Under the pieces are notes generated by a model that was given only the letters and a program-made list of their open reading frames with translations, was not told the origin of the DNA and ran no database searches. From contig NZ_JBHULV010000023.1 in the NCBI RefSeq assembly GCF_042684645.1, positions 1-64,000 on the forward strand: a stretch of DNA of 64,000 nucleotides, read 5' to 3'. Numbering within the stretch: position 1 is the first letter of the stretch; each line of letters opens with the position of its first letter. The DNA comes from Pseudopedobacter alpinus. Lineage in GTDB: Bacteria; Bacteroidota; Bacteroidia; Sphingobacteriales; Sphingobacteriaceae. Shown here one piece after another: positions 8,796-17,968 of this stretch. The position numbers were made by a program, and so were the translations under genes.

Positions 8796-10184
8796 TTATT
8801 TTAAAGTATTTAACAGCGTATACATTTTTTGCCTCATTTGAGCTGCGCTGCCCGAATAATTATTGATTATTAGAGAGAAGCAAATATTATTTTCTTGGCC
8901 TGCATAACCTGCATATCCTAAAACATTGGCTATTGTTCCGCTTTTCATTTTTTGATTGTTATATAGCGGAAAACTATCATAATAAGTTTTAAACCATTTT
9001 TGCTGGTTAGCGTACGCTAATATTTTAGCCATTGTTAAACTATTTACCCTATTTGCCGGCGAAAGACCACTTCCATCATAAATATTTAAGGTTTCTGGAT
9101 CAATTCCTTTTGTTTTCCAAAAATCTTTTAAAACCTTTAACCCTTCAATTGTAGATGCATTTTGCCCCAATTTAGCCCCTAAAGTTCTGATGAATTGCTC
9201 TCCAAATAAATTGATGCTTTTTTTGTTAAACCAATAAATAATTTCCCTTAACGGTGGCGATGTAATGGTAAGAAGAGGTTTTACATCTTTAATATTAGAC
9301 GGAACTCTTACCGATTGGATAAATTTAGTTTCATATCCATTGCCTTTTAAAAATTCGGAAACATCATGAGCCATTGCCAAGCTGGGTTCTGGTAATGATA
9401 ATCCAATTTCCTTCTTCAAATCAATTCCGTAAGTACCTCTTAAATAAATTAGATTGGTATAAGGTGCAGAATATGCATAAACATTATCACCAGATCCATA
9501 TTTACCAGTGGTTATTTCATTTACAAACTTTAAGAAAGGATAAGTTTTACTTATATCACCAATTTCTACAGCCGAGCCTAAGGTTTTACCTGGTGTAAAA
9601 TTAAGATCAAACTGGTTTTCTCCCCAGCATAAAGCAGATGTTCCGGCACCATAATAATTGCCTATGTCTTGCCATATCCAACCTGTGGGTAAAGATTGTG
9701 TGTCCCACGCAGAAGCATCAGCAATGATATTTCCCTTAATTATTTTAATACCTTTTTGCTGTAAGCTAAATAATATTTTATTGAGGATTTGGAGTTTCTT
9801 TGTTTTGTCCCAACGTTCACTTCCTAAAGTCGGGTCTCCACCGCCTTTAATTATTAAATCTCCATTTAGTATTCCTTCAACAATTTCTCCACTATAAAAT
9901 ACTTCGGTTTTAAAGGTAAAATCTTCTCCTAATAATTCTAAAGCTGTGGCAGATGTAATGGTTTTTAAAGTTGAGGCAGTTGCTAATCCGGTATTTTCTT
10001 TCTCGCCAAATATTAACGTTCCAGTTTTTGAATCTAAAACCGTAAAAGAAACGCTACCATATTTGAGTGCATCGGTTTTAGCAAAAGCAGCATAAGCAGT
10101 TTTTAATTGAGTAGCTAAGTTTTGTGCCTTAACTGTGATAACTATTAATAGAAAAGAAAATAATAGTAAATATGTTTTTTTCAT
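8796..10184 (-). CDS. dacB: D-alanyl-D-alanine carboxypeptidase/endopeptidase (PBP4, peptidase family S13)
   Basis: A periplasmic peptidoglycan hydrolase that trims pentapeptides or cuts cross-links. The 462-residue protein starts with a Sec signal peptide (about 1-21, ending VKAQ). The serine peptidase motifs are SxxK at S71-TL-K74 (in ATASTLKTIT), the YDGSGLSPANR block in the SxN region, and KSG at about 414-416 (MKSGTIANVLGY). The large insert between the first two motifs is typical of S13 enzymes. It is convergent with the kinase with no gap at all, so transcripts must overlap. Confidence 0.93.
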   Translation of the reverse strand: MKKTYLLLFSFLLIVITVKAQNLATQLKTAYAAFAKTDALKYGSVSFTVLDSKTGTLIFGEKENTGLATASTLKTITSATALELLGEDFTFKTEVFYSGEIVEGILNGDLIIKGGGDPTLGSERWDKTKKLQILNKILFSLQQKGIKIIKGNIIADASAWDTQSLPTGWIWQDIGNYYGAGTSALCWGENQFDLNFTPGKTLGSAVEIGDISKTYPFLKFVNEITTGKYGSGDNVYAYSAPYTNLIYLRGTYGIDLKKEIGLSLPEPSLAMAHDVSEFLKGNGYETKFIQSVRVPSNIKDVKPLLTITSPPLREIIYWFNKKSINLFGEQFIRTLGAKLGQNASTIEGLKVLKDFWKTKGIDPETLNIYDGSGLSPANRVNSLTMAKILAYANQQKWFKTYYDSFPLYNNQKMKSGTIANVLGYAGYAGQENNICFSLIINNYSGSAAQMRQKMYTLLNTLK

Positions 10185-10241
10185 CTATGCAAAATAATCA
10201 TCTACAAATACAGCAAAGAATAAAAAAGAAATTATTAGCTT

Positions 10242-11474
10242 TTATTCATAGCGTAAAGCATCAATAGGATCTAATTTAGAAGCTTTAGATGCTGGAATAA
10301 TCCCAGATGCTAAACCTGTACCAACACAAGCTACCAAACCAATAAATATCCATAACCAAGGAATTAAGAAGGCAGCACCCATGGCTACCGCTAATAAATT
10401 ACCCATAACAATACCTAAAAATATACCAACACCACCACCTAATAAACAAATTACAATGGCTTCGTATAAAAATTGTTTACGTATTAAACTTGGGTTTGCA
10501 CCTATTGCTTTACGTACTCCAATTTCGCGGGTACGTTCTGTTACAGAAACCATCATAATATTCATTAATGCTATAGCCGCACCAATAAGAGTGATTAAAC
10601 CTATAGCTATACCTGCAATTTGTACGAACTTTAAATTACTAATTAAGGTTTCGGCAATGGCATCGCTTTTAGTAATTTCAAAATTACTATCTTCTTGTAT
10701 GGTTAAAGTTCTTATTTTCCTCATTAGGGCTGTTGCTTCTCCAGATGCATAATCCATTTGAGTAGGGTCTGTAACCATTACAGAAATGGTATAAGTTGGG
10801 TTACTACTGGTCATAATTTGCCGCCCTCTAACAATAGGAATTACACAAACTTTATCGCCACCAAAACCCATGCTAGAGCCTTTTGCTTCAAAAACACCAA
10901 TTACCCTAAACTTATTAGAACCAATGGTTATGGTTTTATCAACTGGACTTTCATTCTTAAAAAACTTTTGTTTAATCTCGTCTCCAATAATAACTACGCT
11001 TGCACCAAACTCCATTTCACTGTTAGAAAAATTACGTCCTTCTGCAATTTTATAGCCTCCTGTATAAATATAAGCTGCATCTGCTCCTAAAACAGAAATA
11101 TTAGGGTTGGTTTTTTCGTTACCATATTTTACAGTTGCGGCAAAAGATGCAAACGTGTTAACAGAAACCATAGAAGGTACTGTATAACGTTCTTTAAAAT
11201 CAATAGCTTGCCTGTAAGTAATTACTGGCCAACGTTTGGGCCTGCTTCCATTACCTCCAATCCTTATACCTGTACCGCGGTTACGTATGGTAAAAGAGTT
11301 TGCGCCCATACTTGAAAAAGTATTATTTAATGAACCTTTAATGGCATCAATTGAGGTTAAAATACCTACCAAAGCCATCAAACCAATAGCTATAATTAAG
11401 GCTGTTAAAAAAGTTCTTAACTTGTTACTTTTGATAGATTGCAATGCAACTTTTACAATTTCTATATTATCCAT
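10242..11474 (-). CDS. MacB-like ABC transporter permease
   Basis: A 410-residue FtsX/MacB-type permease. One N-terminal membrane segment (LRTFLTALIIAIGLMALVGI) is followed by a large periplasmic MacB_PCD domain. Three C-terminal membrane segments flank the conserved MMVSVTERTREIGVRKAIG. I chose the ATG at 11474 (MDNIEIVKVALQSIKSNK), because the longer frame from 11519 adds 15 residues unlike the family. MacB systems export peptides, lipoproteins or drugs together with an ATPase and a membrane-fusion protein. Neither partner is next to it, so the substrate is unknown. Confidence 0.9.
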   Translation of the reverse strand: MDNIEIVKVALQSIKSNKLRTFLTALIIAIGLMALVGILTSIDAIKGSLNNTFSSMGANSFTIRNRGTGIRIGGNGSRPKRWPVITYRQAIDFKERYTVPSMVSVNTFASFAATVKYGNEKTNPNISVLGADAAYIYTGGYKIAEGRNFSNSEMEFGASVVIIGDEIKQKFFKNESPVDKTITIGSNKFRVIGVFEAKGSSMGFGGDKVCVIPIVRGRQIMTSSNPTYTISVMVTDPTQMDYASGEATALMRKIRTLTIQEDSNFEITKSDAIAETLISNLKFVQIAGIAIGLITLIGAAIALMNIMMVSVTERTREIGVRKAIGANPSLIRKQFLYEAIVICLLGGGVGIFLGIVMGNLLAVAMGAAFLIPWLWIFIGLVACVGTGLASGIIPASKASKLDPIDALRYE

Positions 11475-11519
11475 GCAGGGTAATTGAGGGCTAAATAAAG
11501 CAAATATACGGTAAGACAA

Positions 11520-11944
11520 TTACTCGCTACCTTTTGTTACATTTTTATTTCAAAAAACAGAACTCAATAAAGTTAATTAAATTAAAATTGACTGGATGTA
11601 TAAGAAAAGGGTTGATTTATTAAAGTGGATGAGAAATTGGTTGCGGAAAACCAATTAGATATTTAGCCGAAGATTAAAGCCAAGAAGTTTATTTTATTTA
11701 CAAATGTTTAAACATTATAAATTAGCCTTAACAATTGAAAAAGATGATAAAAATACTAAAAGCCCAAACAGAAAGTTTGAAAGTTAAATTCTTTAAAAGC
11801 GCTAAAACAACTAACATATAACAATTTAAAATTTACAAATATTGATTGTTATTTGTCAAATAAAAAGTATGCCGAATATTTTAAAATTGAACAAAAAATT
11901 ACAAATTATTTTACATCAATGATTTGAATTCAAAAAATGCTTTT
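11520..11944. other. Non-coding AT-rich spacer
   Basis: This stretch of about 425 bp between the ABC permease start and the Fe-S gene's terminator holds no open frame with coding character. Short ATG frames at about 11597 and 11745 end within about 26 codons and look random. I see no structured RNA or clear promoter. Confidence 0.6.
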
Positions 11945-11979
11945 AAACAAAAAATGCCAGTCTTAAAAAAGACTAGCAT
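11945..11979 (-). terminator. Rho-independent terminator of the IscA-like gene
   Basis: The minus strand reads ATGCTAGTCTT, a short A/T loop, AAGACTGGCAT, then TTTTT. This is an 11-bp stem with one mismatch, positioned 27 bp after the stop codon of the Fe-S gene. Confidence 0.85.
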
Positions 11980-12005
11980 CTTATATAATTAATCAAAAAT
12001 AAAAT

Positions 12006-12356
12006 TTAAACAGAAAAGCTGGTACCACAACCGCAAGTGCTGCTGGCATTTGGATTATTAAAAACAAATCCTCGGGCGTTTAAGCCTTGCTGAAAATCAA
12101 CTTGCATACCGGCTAGGTATAAGCCATGGGCTTTGTGCATAAAAACCCTAATCCCATCAATATCATACTCACTATCTCCTTCTTTTATTTGGTCAAAACC
12201 TAAAACATAAGTCATTCCAGAACAACCACCTCCTTCAACGCCTAAACGTAAACCAAATGTTGCATCTAATTCTTGCTGTGACATTAACTTTTTAACTTCT
12301 TTTTTTGCACCTTCGGTTAAACTTACTGGTGCTGCTGTTTCTACTGCTGTGCTCAT
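12006..12356 (-). CDS. HesB/IscA-family iron-sulfur cluster carrier
   Basis: An A-type carrier that receives Fe-S clusters and passes them to apo-proteins. The 116-residue protein has the three invariant cysteines: one in GVEGGGCSGMTYVLGF and two in the C-terminal STCGCGTSFSV. I start at ATG 12356 (MSTAVETAAP). The upstream frame opening at 12362 uses TTG and adds only two residues. A perfect TATATTTG box lies 18 bp upstream, so the gene is probably transcribed alone and ends at the hairpin at 11945-11979. IscA, ErpA and SufA cannot be told apart here. Confidence 0.92.
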   Translation of the reverse strand: MSTAVETAAPVSLTEGAKKEVKKLMSQQELDATFGLRLGVEGGGCSGMTYVLGFDQIKEGDSEYDIDGIRVFMHKAHGLYLAGMQVDFQQGLNARGFVFNNPNASSTCGCGTSFSV

Positions 12357-12373
12357 AAACAAATTATTTAATA

Positions 12374-12381
12374 CAAATATA
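12374..12381 (-). promoter_or_regulatory. Candidate -7 box for the IscA-like gene
   Basis: The minus strand reads TATATTTG, a perfect TAnnTTTG match, 18 bp before the ATG at 12356. The -33 element is not clear. Confidence 0.4.
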
Positions 12382-12442
12382 AGGCAAAATGTAGATTTTT
12401 GTTTTTTATTAAAATTTTATTACCAATAACTTACAATACATA

Positions 12443-12970
12443 ATGGATATTTCTGTTTTCTTTTTAGATGTCTTAAAATATACCCTTTCAGGTTTATTTG
12501 TCTTTTTTGCAGCTTATTTTCTTTTAAAAAATCAGTTTGATACTTACTATAATTTAAAAGAATTAGAGTATAAAACCTTAGTAGTAAAAGATATTTTACC
12601 TTTAAAACTGCAAGCTTATGAGCGTTTAACACTTTTTATTGATCGTATAAATCCTTCAAATTTATTAATACGCTTGCACCAACCTGGCATGACGGCCAGA
12701 GAAATTCAGAGTGCTATTATTTCAGAAATTAGGGCAGAGTACCAACACAATATCTCTCAGCAACTTTATATAAGTACAACAGCGTGGAATATTATTAGCA
12801 GAGTAAAAGAAGATACCTTAAGTATTGTTAAACATGCTGTAACAAATTTACATCCTGAAGCCTCAGCAGTAGAATTAAGTAAAATCATTTTCGCTAAATT
12901 AGAAGGTCTTGAAGAAAATCCGTACGATTTAGCTTTGCAAGTAATGCGAAATGAAATTCAAGAGCTTTAA
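12443..12970 (+). CDS. Hypothetical membrane-anchored protein upstream of the mutase
   Basis: A 175-residue protein with one N-terminal membrane segment (about 8-28, LKYTLSGLFVFFAAYFLL) and a predicted mostly helical cytoplasmic part (LPLKLQAYERLTLFIDRINP; LRLHQPGMTAREIQSAI-like stretch around 70-90). I do not recognise a characterised family. The stop is 9 bp before the acyl-CoA mutase ATG, so the two are probably co-transcribed. Nothing in it suggests B12 binding or a mutase chaperone (no Walker A, no DxHxxG), so its role is unknown. Confidence 0.85.
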   Translation: MDISVFFLDVLKYTLSGLFVFFAAYFLLKNQFDTYYNLKELEYKTLVVKDILPLKLQAYERLTLFIDRINPSNLLIRLHQPGMTAREIQSAIISEIRAEYQHNISQQLYISTTAWNIISRVKEDTLSIVKHAVTNLHPEASAVELSKIIFAKLEGLEENPYDLALQVMRNEIQEL

Positions 12971-12979
12971 CTATTTTAC

Positions 12980-14527
12980 ATGTCTGAAAATAAAATTAAA
13001 ACATCATCTGGTATAGAAATTAAAAAGGTTTACACTACTTGCAGGCCGATGGAAGAATTGCCTGCCGAGTTTCCATTTACCCGTGGGATACAAAAAGACA
13101 TGTACCGTGGCCGGTTGTGGACTATGCGACAGTATGCTGGTTTTTCAACAGCGGCCGAATCTAACAAGCGTTATCACTATTTATTAAAACAAGGTACAAC
13201 CGGACTTTCTGTAGCTTTTGATTTACCTACACAAATAGGTTATGACAGTAACCATGATTTAGCAGAAGGCGAAGTAGGGAAAGTTGGAGTTGCCATAGAT
13301 TCTTTAAAAGATATGGAAGAGTTGTTTGATGGTATTCAATTAGAAAACATCACTACTTCTATGACTATTAATGCAACAGCATCAACATTATTAGCCATGT
13401 ATATTGCTTTAGCAAAAAAACAAGGTGCAGATTTATCTAAAATATCTGGTACCATCCAAAACGATATTTTAAAAGAATACGCTGCAAGAGGAACTTATAT
13501 TTATCCTCCAAAAGCATCTATGCGTTTAATTACAGATGTTTTTGAATATTGCAGTAACTCATTACCAAAATGGAATACCATATCAATTTCTGGGTACCAT
13601 ATTAGGGAAGCAGGTTCTACGGCGGTGCAAGAACTGGCATTTACTTTGGCTAATGGCAAAGCCTATTTAAAAGCTGCTTTAGATAAAGGGTTAGATATCA
13701 ATGTTTTTTCTAAACGATTATCTTTCTTTTTTAACTGCCACAACAACTTTTTTGAGGAGATTGCTAAGTTTAGAGCAGCCAGAAGAATGTGGGCAAACAT
13801 AACTAAGGAACTAGGTTCTACAGATTTAAAAGCGCAACAACTTCGTTTTCACACACAAACTGGTGGTTCTACATTAACAGCACAACAGCCCATAAATAAT
13901 ATTGTTAGGGTTACCAACCAAGCAATGGCTGCAGTTTTAGGTGGCACACAATCTTTACATACCAATGGTTTTGATGAAGCTTTGTCTTTACCAACAGAAC
14001 AAGCCGCATCTATAGCTTTAAGAACACAACAAATTATTGCTTACGAAAGTGGCGTTACACAAACAGTAGATCCTTTAGCTGGCTCATTTTTTATAGAATC
14101 TTTAACAGATGATATGGAAACAGCAGCACTAAAATACATTGATAAAATAGATGCTATTGGTGGTTCTGTGTTAGCTATTGAGCAAGGATATATCCAGAAT
14201 GAGATTGCATCGGCAGCTTATCAATACCAAAAAGATATAGAAAGTGGTGAACAAATTATTGTTGGTGTAAATAAATACACTGCCGAAGAAAAAGTAAACC
14301 CAGAAGTTTTTAGAGTTGATGATAGCATTCGTATATCACAAATAGAAAAAATAAATCAGCTTAAAGCAGAAAGAAATAACGAGAAAGTTTCGGAAAAACT
14401 AGCGGCAATAAAAACTGCGGCAAAAGGTAACGATAACTTAATGCCGTTAATTTTATCTGCTGTTGAAGAATATGCAACTTTAGGCGAAATTGCAGATACG
14501 CTTAGAGAGGTTTTTGGGGAGTATTAA
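12980..14527 (+). CDS. Acyl-CoA mutase large subunit (methylmalonyl-CoA mutase family)
   Basis: The TIM-barrel catalytic half of a B12-dependent acyl-CoA mutase, probably interconverting methylmalonyl-CoA and succinyl-CoA. The motifs FPFTRGIQKDMYRGRLWTMR, RQYAGFSTA (Tyr at about 52, the radical-guiding tyrosine of true methylmalonyl-CoA mutases), YPPKASMRL, SISGYHIREAGS and FHTQTGGSTLTAQQP are present. At 515 residues it ends without the cobalamin-binding domain: no DxHxxG appears. A separate small subunit must supply it, and none is encoded in this window. Substrate specificity is inferred from the tyrosine and the Ser-Met-Arg segment. Confidence 0.92.
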   Translation: MSENKIKTSSGIEIKKVYTTCRPMEELPAEFPFTRGIQKDMYRGRLWTMRQYAGFSTAAESNKRYHYLLKQGTTGLSVAFDLPTQIGYDSNHDLAEGEVGKVGVAIDSLKDMEELFDGIQLENITTSMTINATASTLLAMYIALAKKQGADLSKISGTIQNDILKEYAARGTYIYPPKASMRLITDVFEYCSNSLPKWNTISISGYHIREAGSTAVQELAFTLANGKAYLKAALDKGLDINVFSKRLSFFFNCHNNFFEEIAKFRAARRMWANITKELGSTDLKAQQLRFHTQTGGSTLTAQQPINNIVRVTNQAMAAVLGGTQSLHTNGFDEALSLPTEQAASIALRTQQIIAYESGVTQTVDPLAGSFFIESLTDDMETAALKYIDKIDAIGGSVLAIEQGYIQNEIASAAYQYQKDIESGEQIIVGVNKYTAEEKVNPEVFRVDDSIRISQIEKINQLKAERNNEKVSEKLAAIKTAAKGNDNLMPLILSAVEEYATLGEIADTLREVFGEY

Positions 14528-14537
14528 AAGATTTATT

Positions 14538-14640
14538 AACCACAGGAGAACGCGAAGAACACAGAGAAAAAAATTTTTTGAATTGCAAAAATTCTGCGCC
14601 AATCTGCGAAATCTGCGGGAGAAAAAAATAACCACAAAAC
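14538..14640. repeat. Interspersed repeat of the CACAGAGAAC / TCTGCG type
   Basis: Between the mutase and the nucleotidase genes lie AACCACAGGAGAAC, then GAACACAGAGAAA, then TCTGCG three times at 9-10 bp spacing, then a return to AACCACAAAAC. It has no coding frame. The look is that of a dispersed non-coding repeat found in intergenic DNA of this phylum. Only one copy is in the window. Confidence 0.45.
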
Positions 14641-14718
14641 ATTATAACGTTTACAACAAATGAAAATTTTTAACACATAGAACCCACAGTACAAAAAACA
14701 TAAATTTCAAATAACAAA

Positions 14719-15459
14719 ATGCGAAAATTTAAATTTTTAACCGGAATAATAGCCGTTGCGTTATTAGCTGCATGTAGTCCGAAACTACAATTAACGGAAA
14801 CAAAAAAGCAGCTCTATCCAATATCAGAAGAAATAAAACCAGATGTTGCTATAACTTCTTACTACCAACCATACAAACAAAAGTTAGACTCTATGATGAA
14901 TGATGTTGTGGTTGTAAGCAGTAAAGAGATACAAAAAGCACAACCTGAAGGTCCTTTAAATAATTTTTTTGCTGATGCTATGTATCAAAGTGCCAAAGAT
15001 TGGAATATTAAATTCGATTTTGCTTATACCAACTACGGTGGCTTAAGAATTCCTTTGCCTAAAGGCAATATTTATCGTTATAAAATATTTGAACTCATGC
15101 CTTTTGAAAACGCTTTTACTTTGGTAACTTTTAAAGGAGAAGATGTACAAGCTTTTTTTAACTACCTTGCTGAAGGTGGTGGAGACCCCATTTCTGGGGC
15201 AAAATTCACCATCGATAATAAAAAAGCTATAGATATTAGTATCAATGGAGTCGCATTTGATATTACAAAAAACTACACCGTTTTAACTTCCGATTATATG
15301 GCTAACGGAGGCGATGGAGGGGCTATTTTTAATAAAGCAATTGCCCGTACAGATTTAACTTATAAGTTAAGAGATGCCTTATTTCAATATTTAGAGAAAA
15401 AACAAAAAGCTGGCGAAACATTAAATCCTGTTAAAGATGGAAGAATCACAATTAAATAG
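14719..15459 (+). CDS. 5'-nucleotidase C-terminal-domain lipoprotein
   Basis: A 246-residue lipoprotein. The signal peptide ends in the lipobox LLAAC (Cys at about 19). The rest matches the 5'-nucleotidase C-terminal domain, with the substrate-base-binding region NYGGLRIPLPKGNIY, FELMPFENAFTLVTFKG and TSDYMANGGDGG. In UshA-type enzymes this domain follows the metallophosphatase domain in one chain. Here it is a separate protein encoded upstream of its partner, with 23 bp of overlap. The pair probably forms one surface or periplasmic nucleotide hydrolase. Confidence 0.88.
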   Translation: MRKFKFLTGIIAVALLAACSPKLQLTETKKQLYPISEEIKPDVAITSYYQPYKQKLDSMMNDVVVVSSKEIQKAQPEGPLNNFFADAMYQSAKDWNIKFDFAYTNYGGLRIPLPKGNIYRYKIFELMPFENAFTLVTFKGEDVQAFFNYLAEGGGDPISGAKFTIDNKKAIDISINGVAFDITKNYTVLTSDYMANGGDGGAIFNKAIARTDLTYKLRDALFQYLEKKQKAGETLNPVKDGRITIK

Positions 15460-16384
15460 ACGTAATTTTTTAAAAAGCGGTTTAACCGGAGCAGCTTTAT
15501 TAGCATTAGGCTTTAAAAGCGATAGTGTTTTTGCAAAAGATGATTTTACAAAATTAACCATACTACATACCAACGATGTCCATAGCAGAATTGACCCATT
15601 CCCTATGGATGGCTCAAGAAATGCAGGTAAAGGTGGTGTTGCGCCAAGGGCGACTTTAATTAATAAAATCAGAAGCGAAGAGAAAAATATTTTACTGTTA
15701 GATGCTGGTGATATTTTTCAAGGAACACCCTATTTTAACTTTTATGGAGGCGAATTAGAAATCAAAATAATGAGCATGATGGGCTATGATGCAAGCATCA
15801 TGGGTAACCATGATTTTGACAACGGCATAGAAGGTTTTGTAAAACAATTACCACATGCAAATTTCCCTTTTTTAAATGCCAATTATGATTTTATAGACAC
15901 CCCAATGGAAGGCAAATCTAAGGGCTATCAAATCTTCAATAAAGACGGAATTAAGATTGGTGTTTATGGTCTTGGAATAGAGCTAAATGGTTTGGTAAAC
16001 TCGCAACAATATGGCAATACTAAATACTTAAATCCTATTGCAAAAGCCTTAGAAATGGAAAATTTTTTAAAGCTTAATCAGAAATGCGATTTAGTAATTT
16101 GCTTATCTCATTTAGGCTTTAAATATAAAGAAAACAAGGTTTCTGATATTGTTTTGGCACAAAGCACTTATCATACAGATTTAATAATTGGAGGACATAC
16201 CCATACATTTTTAAGCGCCCCAGAAAGTGTGGTAAATAAAAACGGACAAGAAACTTTAGTGAACCAAGTTGGGTTTGCTGGTATAAATTTAGGGAGGATA
16301 GATTTTATTTTTTCTAAGGCAAAAAATAAAAAAGTAACCTACAACTCTGCAATTGAGGTAATTGAAAATAATTTTAATTTTTAA
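15437..16384 (+). CDS. 5'-nucleotidase metallophosphatase-domain protein, Tat-exported
   Basis: A 315-residue calcineurin-like phosphoesterase. All metal-binding blocks are visible: ILHTNDVHSR, LDAGDIFQGTP, MGNHDFDNG, ICLSHLG and IGGHTHTFL. The N-terminus NRRNFLKSGLTGAALLALGF has a twin-arginine motif, so it is probably folded and exported by Tat; tatC is at 27282. It lacks the C-terminal nucleotide-binding domain, which is the preceding overlapping gene. Together they would hydrolyse nucleotides or UDP-sugars outside the inner membrane. Confidence 0.92.
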   Translation: MEESQLNRRNFLKSGLTGAALLALGFKSDSVFAKDDFTKLTILHTNDVHSRIDPFPMDGSRNAGKGGVAPRATLINKIRSEEKNILLLDAGDIFQGTPYFNFYGGELEIKIMSMMGYDASIMGNHDFDNGIEGFVKQLPHANFPFLNANYDFIDTPMEGKSKGYQIFNKDGIKIGVYGLGIELNGLVNSQQYGNTKYLNPIAKALEMENFLKLNQKCDLVICLSHLGFKYKENKVSDIVLAQSTYHTDLIIGGHTHTFLSAPESVVNKNGQETLVNQVGFAGINLGRIDFIFSKAKNKKVTYNSAIEVIENNFNF

Positions 16385-16483
16385 TTTTTTAAGTCGATTT
16401 TTTTTTCAATCTTCGATGCTCGGAATTAGGCATCCCCGCCGTCATCCGATCGCATTAAATATCAGTATTTTAGAATAATTTAT

Positions 16484-17911
16484 ATGGAAAAAACTTGTAC
16501 AAGTGTTTGGGAAAACTGTCTCCAAATTATAAAGGATAATATTCCGACCCAGAGTTTTAAAACTTGGTTCGAACCTATTATTCCGTTAAGACTGGAAGAA
16601 AGTATTTTAACCATTCAGGTGCCAAGTTTATTTTTTTACGAGTGGCTTGAAGAACATTATGTCGGCTTACTTAGAAAAACAGTAAAAAAGCAATTAGGAG
16701 ACGTTGGTAGGTTAGAATACAATATAGTTGTTGAGAAATCATCATCACAAAAACCTTATACTACAAATTTACCATCAAGTGGAAACGGCGCAGAAGGGAA
16801 AAATCAATCTATCCCAATGCCTGTTGCATTGAATAAAGACATTAAAAACCCGTTTGTAATACCCGGATTAAAAAAACTACAAGTAGATCCGCAGTTAAAC
16901 CCAAACTATACTTTCGAGAATTTTATTGAAGGTGATTGTAACCGTTTAGCAAGATCTGCAGGTTACGCCGTTGGGGCAAAACCAGGTGGCACTTCTTTTA
17001 ACCCATTAATGATTTATGGTGGTGTTGGTTTAGGTAAAACTCACCTAGCACAAGCAATAGGTAACGAGGTTAAAAGGACCATGCCAGATAAATTGGTGAT
17101 TTATGTTTCTTGCGAGAAATTTTGTCAGCAATTTGTTGATTCTTTAAAAAACAATACCATTAACGATTTTGTTAATTTTTACCAAGCAATGGATATCATT
17201 ATTATGGATGATGTACACAACTTTGCAGGTAAAGAAAAAACTCAAGATATTTTCTTCCACATATTTAACCATTTACACCAGTCTGGTAAGCAATTAATTA
17301 TAACTTCTGATAAAGCTCCTAAAGATTTAGCAGGTTTAGAAGAAAGATTGCTATCGAGATTCAAATGGGGTTTATCTGCTGATTTATCAGTACCAGATAT
17401 TGAAACTCGTATGGCTATCTTGAAAAAGAAAATGTATCAAGACGGTATTGAGTTACCTAATGATGTGATTGAATATGTTGCACACAACATAGACAACAAC
17501 GTTAGAGAGCTTGAAGGCGCAATGGTTTCTTTATTGGCGCAATCTACCTTAAACAAGAAAGAAATTGATTTAGCGTTAGCTAAACAAATGTTAAAGAACT
17601 TTATTAAAAACACAAGCAAAGAAATTTCAATGGAGTATATCCAAAAATTAGTTTGTGAATATTTTGAAGTTCCTATTGAGATGGTAAAATCTAAAACTCG
17701 TAAAAGAGAGATTGTACAAGCTCGTCAAATTTCTATGTATTTAGCAAAAAGCCATACTAAAACTTCACTAAAATCAATCGGTGCATTTTTTGGAGGCAGA
17801 GATCACTCAACAGTTATTTATGCTTGCCAAACCGTAGAAGATTTAATTGATACAGACAAAAAGTTTAAAACCTACGTTCACGATATTCAGAAAAAGCTTA
17901 AAATGAGCTAA
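16484..17911 (+). CDS. dnaA: Chromosomal replication initiator DnaA
   Basis: Binds DnaA boxes and melts the origin. The 475-residue protein has domain I (about 1-85), a variable linker, and an AAA+ core with Walker A GGVGLGKTH (about 179-187) and Walker B IIIMDDVH (about 238-245). The C-terminal DNA-binding domain has the signature GGRDHSTVIYA near 440. It is not next to dnaN or recF, as often in this phylum. I saw no cluster of DnaA boxes in the flanking DNA, so oriC is not obviously here. A strong terminator follows. Confidence 0.97.
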   Translation: MEKTCTSVWENCLQIIKDNIPTQSFKTWFEPIIPLRLEESILTIQVPSLFFYEWLEEHYVGLLRKTVKKQLGDVGRLEYNIVVEKSSSQKPYTTNLPSSGNGAEGKNQSIPMPVALNKDIKNPFVIPGLKKLQVDPQLNPNYTFENFIEGDCNRLARSAGYAVGAKPGGTSFNPLMIYGGVGLGKTHLAQAIGNEVKRTMPDKLVIYVSCEKFCQQFVDSLKNNTINDFVNFYQAMDIIIMDDVHNFAGKEKTQDIFFHIFNHLHQSGKQLIITSDKAPKDLAGLEERLLSRFKWGLSADLSVPDIETRMAILKKKMYQDGIELPNDVIEYVAHNIDNNVRELEGAMVSLLAQSTLNKKEIDLALAKQMLKNFIKNTSKEISMEYIQKLVCEYFEVPIEMVKSKTRKREIVQARQISMYLAKSHTKTSLKSIGAFFGGRDHSTVIYACQTVEDLIDTDKKFKTYVHDIQKKLKMS

Positions 17912-17931
17912 TTAAATTTTCTGATTTAAAA

Positions 17932-17968
17932 AATCCCCTTGGTTTAATAATCAAGGGGATTTTTTTTA
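17932..17968. terminator. Bidirectional terminator between dnaA and the HIT gene
   Basis: A 10-bp perfect stem (AATCCCCTTG at 17932-17941, CAAGGGGATT at 17952-17961) is followed by a T run on the plus strand and, on the minus strand, by TTTTTTAAA. It lies between convergent genes and can serve both. Confidence 0.9.

Noticed and set aside
10381..11487. Plus-strand open frames opposite the ABC permease
   Set aside because: They lie within a clear minus-strand gene with full family motifs and have no coding signature of their own.
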